Assembly (NCBI GenBank): GCA_014799765.1
Contig: JAAVHK010000132.1
Coordinates: 1 to 10,552 of the forward strand
Direction of reading: 5' to 3'
Origin: Ruminococcus sp.
Lineage (GTDB): Bacteria; Bacillota; Clostridia; Oscillospirales; Ruminococcaceae
Length of the DNA stretch: 10,552 nucleotides
The translations under genes and the position numbers were made by a program. The notes under the pieces were generated by a model. That model ran no database searches and had not been told where the DNA came from. It worked only from the letters and a program-made list of their open reading frames with translations. Of this stretch, positions 8,042-10,552 are shown one piece after another (within the stretch, counting starts at the first letter, position 1; each line of letters starts with the position of its first letter).

Positions 8042-8079
8042 AATATACAGGCAGTCCTTTTTATATAAGTATATTGGTT

Positions 8080-8679
8080 CTACCCTCTGAAATATTCCAC
8101 ACAGGCATCAAAAAAGCTTTTCAGTTTAGCGGTGATACCTTTTTCACGTTCCGGAATATTCACAACATCATCTGTCTGTATTTTGATATATTTAATCTGT
8201 GAGGAATCCATTTTTTTCATACCAAGTATATTTTCGGCGTATTCCTCAACGTTCTTTGCGGACATCTTGCTTTCAAGTTCCGACTGCAATCTTACATTTT
8301 CGGCTTCTGCAAGACTTAATTCTTTATTCATTGACGTTACTGTATTATATACAGTATTGCGTTTGTCAAGAGTGTAGATTACTGCACCGAATAAAGATGT
8401 TGCTATCACTGAAACAAGAATTATACTGAATACAGAACCGCTTTTTGATTCTCCGGCATAGGATTTATCTGAATGAGTGTTATTTTCTGTTCTTCCGGTT
8501 GTTTTCAGTTCGATTTCATTCTGTATTTCCTGTATTTTTTCTTCTTCATAGTCTGTATCGTAATTATAGTGATAATTATAGTCTCTGTAATTATGATTAT
8601 TATAGCTGTAGTCAAATTCATTATAATTATAGTCGTCGTCATAATCCGGATATGAATAAGCAGTATTATTTTCAGTCAT
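8080..8679 (-). CDS. ftsL: FtsL/DivIC-type divisome membrane protein with a tyrosine-rich N-terminal tail
   Basis: Bitopic scaffold protein of the division machinery. In other bacteria FtsL and DivIC form a coiled-coil complex with FtsQ/DivIB and act on FtsW and the class B PBP. 199 residues: an acidic, tyrosine-rich low-complexity tail (8-47; 13 Tyr between residues 8 and 44), a polar linker, one membrane segment (about 83-104), a coiled-coil-like stretch (about 107-145) and a C-terminal EEYAENILGMKKMDSSQIKY-like motif typical of the FtsL/DivIC family. The tail is far longer than in ordinary ~100-120-residue FtsL proteins. ATG at 8677-8679 with AAAGGAG (8688-8694) 8 nt upstream; its first 8 bases overlap the end of rsmH, implying translational coupling. 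Place between rsmH and the PBP is the usual ftsL slot. The gene symbol rests on position and shape, because the family diverges strongly. Confidence 0.82.
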   Translation of the reverse strand: MTENNTAYSYPDYDDDYNYNEFDYSYNNHNYRDYNYHYNYDTDYEEEKIQEIQNEIELKTTGRTENNTHSDKSYAGESKSGSVFSIILVSVIATSLFGAVIYTLDKRNTVYNTVTSMNKELSLAEAENVRLQSELESKMSAKNVEEYAENILGMKKMDSSQIKYIKIQTDDVVNIPEREKGITAKLKSFFDACVEYFRG

Positions 8680-9610
8680 TTTCCGCACTCCTTTCAATTA
8701 TACGTAATTTTGCACTTCTGCTACGGTTATTGATTTCAAGTTCCGACGGGTCAGCTTCAAGGGGTTTGCGGTTTATAAGTCTGCCCTGTGGTTTATGACC
8801 GCATACACATTGCGGAAAATCCGGCGGACATATACAGCCTCTGCACCAACCGGCGAAACGCTGTTTAACAAGCCTGTCCTCAAGTGAGTGGAAAGTTATA
8901 ACGGCAAGTCTTCCGCCTGTTCTGAGACTGTAGAACGCTTCGTCGAGACCCTTTGAAAGATGTTCAAACTCACCGTTTACGGCAATTCTTATAGCCTGAA
9001 AAGTTTTTTTACACGGATTTTTTTCACGTCTTGCTTTCTGAGGAACACTGTTTCTTATAATATCGGCAAGCTGTAAGGTAGTTTCAACAGGTGAAATTTC
9101 CCTTGACTTCACGATATTTTCAGCTATACGGCGTGAAAATTTTTCCTCACCGTATTCAAATATTATTCTTGCAAGTTCCTGTTGTGAATATGTATTGACA
9201 ATATCATAGGCACTTATACCGGTTTTTTCCATACGCATATCAAGAGGGGCTTCCACGTGATACGAAAAACCACGGCTACCCTCGTCAAGCTGATACGAAG
9301 ATACGCCTAAATCAAGAAGTATTCCGTCAACTTGTCCGATATTGAGACTATCAAGGACTTGTCTTATATTGGAATAATTATTCTGTACAACCTGTGCCAC
9401 CGGATAAACCGAAAGTCTTTCAGTAGCAACGGCGACGGCGTCGGGGTCACGGTCAATAGAAATAAGTCTTCCGTTTCCGCTGAGACGTTGTGCAATTGCA
9501 GATGAGTGACCTGCTCCGCCCGCTGTACCGTCAACATATATACCGTCCGGACGTATTGCCAGACCGTCAATACATTTTTCAAGCATAACTGGAACGTGAT
9601 TGAAATTCAT
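8672..9610 (-). CDS. rsmH: 16S rRNA (cytosine(1402)-N(4))-methyltransferase
   Basis: SAM-dependent enzyme (formerly MraW) that methylates N4 of C1402 in the ribosomal P site; classically the first or second gene of the dcw cluster. 312 residues, normal length. Motifs: HVPVMLEKCIDGL near the start, the SAM-binding DGTAGGAGHS (27-36), SIDRDPDA (51-58), the LDLGVSSYQLDEGSRGFSY block (99-117), DMRM (124-127), FQAIRIAVNGE (204-214), ITFHSLEDRLVK (238-249) and a cysteine cluster C256, C259, C261, C268, C270 followed by GHKP, which is common in this family. ATG at 9608-9610 is chosen because GGAGG (9621-9625) is 10 nt upstream; an earlier in-frame ATG (9632-9634) would place that site inside the gene. 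mraZ, which commonly precedes it, is absent. Confidence 0.97.
   Translation of the reverse strand: MNFNHVPVMLEKCIDGLAIRPDGIYVDGTAGGAGHSSAIAQRLSGNGRLISIDRDPDAVAVATERLSVYPVAQVVQNNYSNIRQVLDSLNIGQVDGILLDLGVSSYQLDEGSRGFSYHVEAPLDMRMEKTGISAYDIVNTYSQQELARIIFEYGEEKFSRRIAENIVKSREISPVETTLQLADIIRNSVPQKARREKNPCKKTFQAIRIAVNGEFEHLSKGLDEAFYSLRTGGRLAVITFHSLEDRLVKQRFAGWCRGCICPPDFPQCVCGHKPQGRLINRKPLEADPSELEINNRSRSAKLRIIERSAEND
8688..8694 (-). promoter_or_regulatory. ftsL ribosome binding site inside the end of rsmH
   Basis: Reads AAAGGAG on the minus strand, 8 nt before the ATG at 8677-8679. It picks this ATG over an in-frame TTG six codons earlier and shows that ftsL translation starts within the rsmH reading frame. 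Confidence 0.75.
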
Positions 9611-9620
9611 AATATATAAT

Positions 9621-9625
9621 CCTCC
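9621..9625 (-). promoter_or_regulatory. rsmH ribosome binding site
   Basis: Reads GGAGG on the minus strand, 10 nt before the ATG at 9608-9610. It decides against the in-frame ATG eight codons earlier. Confidence 0.75.
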
Positions 9626-9639
9626 GGATTTCATAATAG

Positions 9640-9662
9640 ATACTGAACGCCGGAAACAGTAT
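9640..9662 (-). other. Short inverted repeat in the rsmH leader
   Basis: Arms ATACTG (9640-9645) and CAGTAT (9657-9662), 11-base loop, in the predicted 5' untranslated region 15 nt before the rsmH Shine-Dalgarno. The stem is weak and could be chance. Confidence 0.25.
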
Positions 9663-9697
9663 AAAATATAATGTTTCTGTACGTTCCATAATGCATA

Positions 9698-9713
9698 GTG
9701 AAAATATTTTCAC
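9698..9713. promoter_or_regulatory. Perfect 16-bp palindrome at the predicted rsmH transcription start, candidate operator
   Basis: GTGAAAATATTTTCAC is an exact palindrome beginning 9 bp downstream of the -10 box, so it would cover about +1 to +16 of the transcript. That is a classic place for a dimeric repressor to block initiation. It is not the tandem direct-repeat pattern described for MraZ. A weak 5' RNA hairpin is the alternative reading. The palindrome is seen; its role is inference. Confidence 0.45.
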
Positions 9714-9721
9714 CTTACTTA

Positions 9722-9750
9722 ATTATACAACTTAAATAACAATTTATCAA
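9722..9750 (-). promoter_or_regulatory. Predicted sigma-A promoter of the dcw operon (rsmH onward)
   Basis: On the minus strand TTGATA (9745-9750, 5/6 to consensus) is separated by exactly 17 bp from a perfect TATAAT (9722-9727). The transcript would begin near 9715, giving a leader of about 105 nt before rsmH. It is the only strong sigma-A-like pair I find in the gap and sits in the right orientation upstream of the whole run of genes. Confidence 0.68.
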
Positions 9751-9796
9751 GATGTAATAATGCACGATTGTCAACCACATACTGACAGAATTATTT

Positions 9797-9808
9797 GTTA
9801 AATTTAAC
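9797..9808. other. 12-bp AT-rich palindrome upstream of the rsmH promoter
   Basis: GTTAAATTTAAC is a perfect palindrome about 47 bp upstream of the -35. In such AT-rich DNA this length is not rare. A regulator site is possible but not shown. Confidence 0.25.
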
Positions 9809-9911
9809 GAAAAACATTTAAAGCTGTACATATAAAAATTTCACACACCTGATTTTTATTAATTTATTTTACATCATAGTCATTATTCTGACCGCTCCGG
9901 AAAAATACGAA

Positions 9912-9957
9912 TAAGTCTCCGGATATATGACAGGAAGTCAATATATCCAAAGACTTA
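9912..9957 (-). terminator. Long hairpin, likely rho-independent terminator after the SpoIID-like gene
   Basis: Two-tier stem: outer TAAGTCT (9912-9918) with AGACTTA (9951-9957), a 2x2 internal loop, then inner GGATATATGAC (9921-9931) with GTCAATATATCC (9937-9948, one bulged base) around a 5-base loop. It begins 13 nt after the stop codon and in minus-strand RNA is followed by UUCGUAUUUUU. The plus-strand side is also U-rich (AUAUUUUUAUU), so it could act in both directions. The stem is AT-rich, which lowers certainty. Confidence 0.6.
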
Positions 9958-9970
9958 ATATTTTTATTAA

Positions 9971-10552
9971 TCAGTTATATGTAACGTTGAATTTAGCTGA
10001 CTTCAAATCAAGAAGAAGTTTAAACTCATAGCCCTTTACGGATAACTGGTCATCTATGTTTACTTCGGTAACGTAACCTGTCTGTGAGGAATAAAGCGGT
10101 TCAATCCAGTTTTTCGGGTCATCTGAAAGAGTGATGTTATATTCATTCTCGATAAGCCTTTTCACTTCCGTTGCCGGATAGTACATAACAGTACCGTAAT
10201 GCGGGTCATATTGGGCATCGTAATCACTCGGCACGCTTATAAGATACGGAATATCGCCATAGAATATCTCGCCACAGTTTGCGGTACAGCCACCTGTCGA
10301 CGCTGAAAACATAGTAAGAGCGTAACTGCCGTTATAATAGAGAGCCTCACCGAGAACATCTGTACAGGCATCAATAACGACTTGCGGTGGGTCAGGTTTG
10401 CCAAGCAGGTCAGCGGAATCGTCATTGTGATATTTTATATAAGTATATACCGCTACTGCCTGAGCTTTTATTGCTTCGTAATTCATAGTACCGCCGATTT
10501 CCCTGTTGACAATCTGTGCCACTACTGAAACTGTATCGCCAGCCGGTTGACC
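9971..10552 (-). CDS. SpoIID/LytB-domain protein (partial, C-terminal part)
   Basis: SpoIID is a lytic transglycosylase that cuts stripped glycan strands during engulfment in spore formers; related SpoIID-domain proteins occur more widely in Firmicutes. The C-terminal 193 residues are present and the gene runs off the right edge. Visible hallmarks: VVAQIVNREIGG followed by EAIKAQAVAVYTYIKYH near the start of the fragment, where Glu18 of the fragment matches the family's catalytic glutamate; the STGGCTANCGEIF block with two cysteines four residues apart, possibly part of the zinc site reported in some SpoIID proteins; GDIPYLISVPSDYD; and a C-terminal KGYEFKLLLDLKSAKFNV matching the end of the domain. 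The protein probably has an N-terminal anchor or signal outside the window. It is separated from rsmH by a terminator-like hairpin, so it is likely a separate transcription unit. Whether this is SpoIID itself or a paralogue is open. Confidence 0.88.
   Translation of the reverse strand, partial: GQPAGDTVSVVAQIVNREIGGTMNYEAIKAQAVAVYTYIKYHNDDSADLLGKPDPPQVVIDACTDVLGEALYYNGSYALTMFSASTGGCTANCGEIFYGDIPYLISVPSDYDAQYDPHYGTVMYYPATEVKRLIENEYNITLSDDPKNWIEPLYSSQTGYVTEVNIDDQLSVKGYEFKLLLDLKSAKFNVTYN

Larger units (their letters stand above)
7781..8079 (-). other. 299-bp non-coding gap between ftsL and the PBP gene, rich in inverted repeats
   Basis: By far the largest gap inside the cluster; the others are 19-51 bp or overlaps. 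I find no gene I would defend. Reading with the operon it contains a Shine-Dalgarno-like AAAAAGGA soon after the ftsL stop with no credible start behind it, a TTCCGGCA/TGCCGGAA hairpin (8013-8041), a GTTCCGGAG/CTCCGGAAC hairpin (7933-7962), two mutually exclusive small hairpins sharing a GCG (7908-7922 and 7920-7931), and then a GC-rich hairpin and a possible promoter before the PBP. This looks like a structured leader, a vestigial gene or an inserted palindromic repeat. No known riboswitch or T-box sequence is recognised. Confidence 0.6.
9611..9970. other. 360-bp non-coding region between the SpoIID-like gene and rsmH
   Basis: Very AT-rich. From the right it holds the terminator-like hairpin of the SpoIID-like gene (9912-9957), then about 100 bp with nothing I can name, the 12-bp palindrome, an isolated TTGACA (9769-9774) with no matching -10, the predicted operon promoter, the 16-bp palindrome and the rsmH leader. 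No open frame resembling mraZ or another small gene is visible on either strand. Confidence 0.7.

Noticed and set aside
8473..8655. Plus-strand open frame encoding a run of Ile/Val residues
   Set aside because: It is the mirror of the tyrosine-rich tail of the FtsL-type protein (TAT/AAT codons read in reverse give ATA/ATT); no ribosome binding site and no protein-like features beyond composition.
9769..9774. Perfect TTGACA -35 hexamer upstream of rsmH
   Set aside because: No acceptable -10 at 16-18 bp; the TTGATA/TATAAT pair just downstream is far better.
9971..10522. Treating the SpoIID-like gene as complete from a GTG at 10520-10522
   Set aside because: The frame stays open to the right edge with family-like residues upstream of the GTG, and the domain start is missing, so it is a partial gene.
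1..10552. CRISPR array, tRNA/rRNA, insertion sequence, phage or defence genes
   Set aside because: No regularly spaced repeats, no tRNA-like folds, no transposase, integrase or nuclease motifs; all coding space is accounted for by cell wall and division genes.

Overview
The window is a minus-strand division and cell wall (dcw) cluster from an AT-rich, Gram-positive-type bacterium. The evidence for a Firmicute/Clostridia member, probably of the Ruminococcus/Oscillospiraceae kind, is: strong GGAGG-type Shine-Dalgarno sites, a sigma-A-like promoter, a PASTA-bearing penicillin-binding protein, a SpoIID-family neighbour and a meso-diaminopimelate-type MurE. The exact genus is inference. All genes read right to left.

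Layout from high to low coordinates. A SpoIID/LytB-domain gene (9971-10552) is cut by the right edge and ends in a long terminator-like hairpin (9912-9957). A 360-bp non-coding stretch (9611-9970) follows. It carries a near-consensus promoter (TTGATA-17-TATAAT) with a perfect 16-bp palindrome at the expected transcription start. Then come rsmH (16S rRNA methyltransferase), a FtsL/DivIC-type divisome protein with a tyrosine-rich cytoplasmic tail, a 299-bp non-coding gap full of inverted repeats, the class B PBP transpeptidase (two PASTA repeats), murE, mraY, a SEDS glycosyltransferase (ftsW/spoVE), murG, and the first 146 codons of murA, which is cut by the left edge.

Function: MurA starts UDP-MurNAc synthesis, and MurE adds the third stem residue. 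MraY makes lipid I and MurG makes lipid II. The SEDS protein polymerises lipid II, and the class B PBP cross-links the strands at the septum with the FtsL-type protein as a scaffold. Gaps between most genes are 19-51 bp, and rsmH overlaps ftsL by 8 bp, so most of the run should be one operon. The exception is the ftsL-PBP gap, which has a possible terminator-like hairpin and an internal promoter.

I see no mobile element, CRISPR array, tRNA, rRNA or defence system, and nothing that amounts to a wholly new system. The points most worth a second look are the tyrosine-rich tail of the FtsL-type protein, the structured ftsL-PBP gap, the palindrome at the rsmH promoter, and the absence of mraZ, murF, murD and ftsQ/divIB from their usual places.
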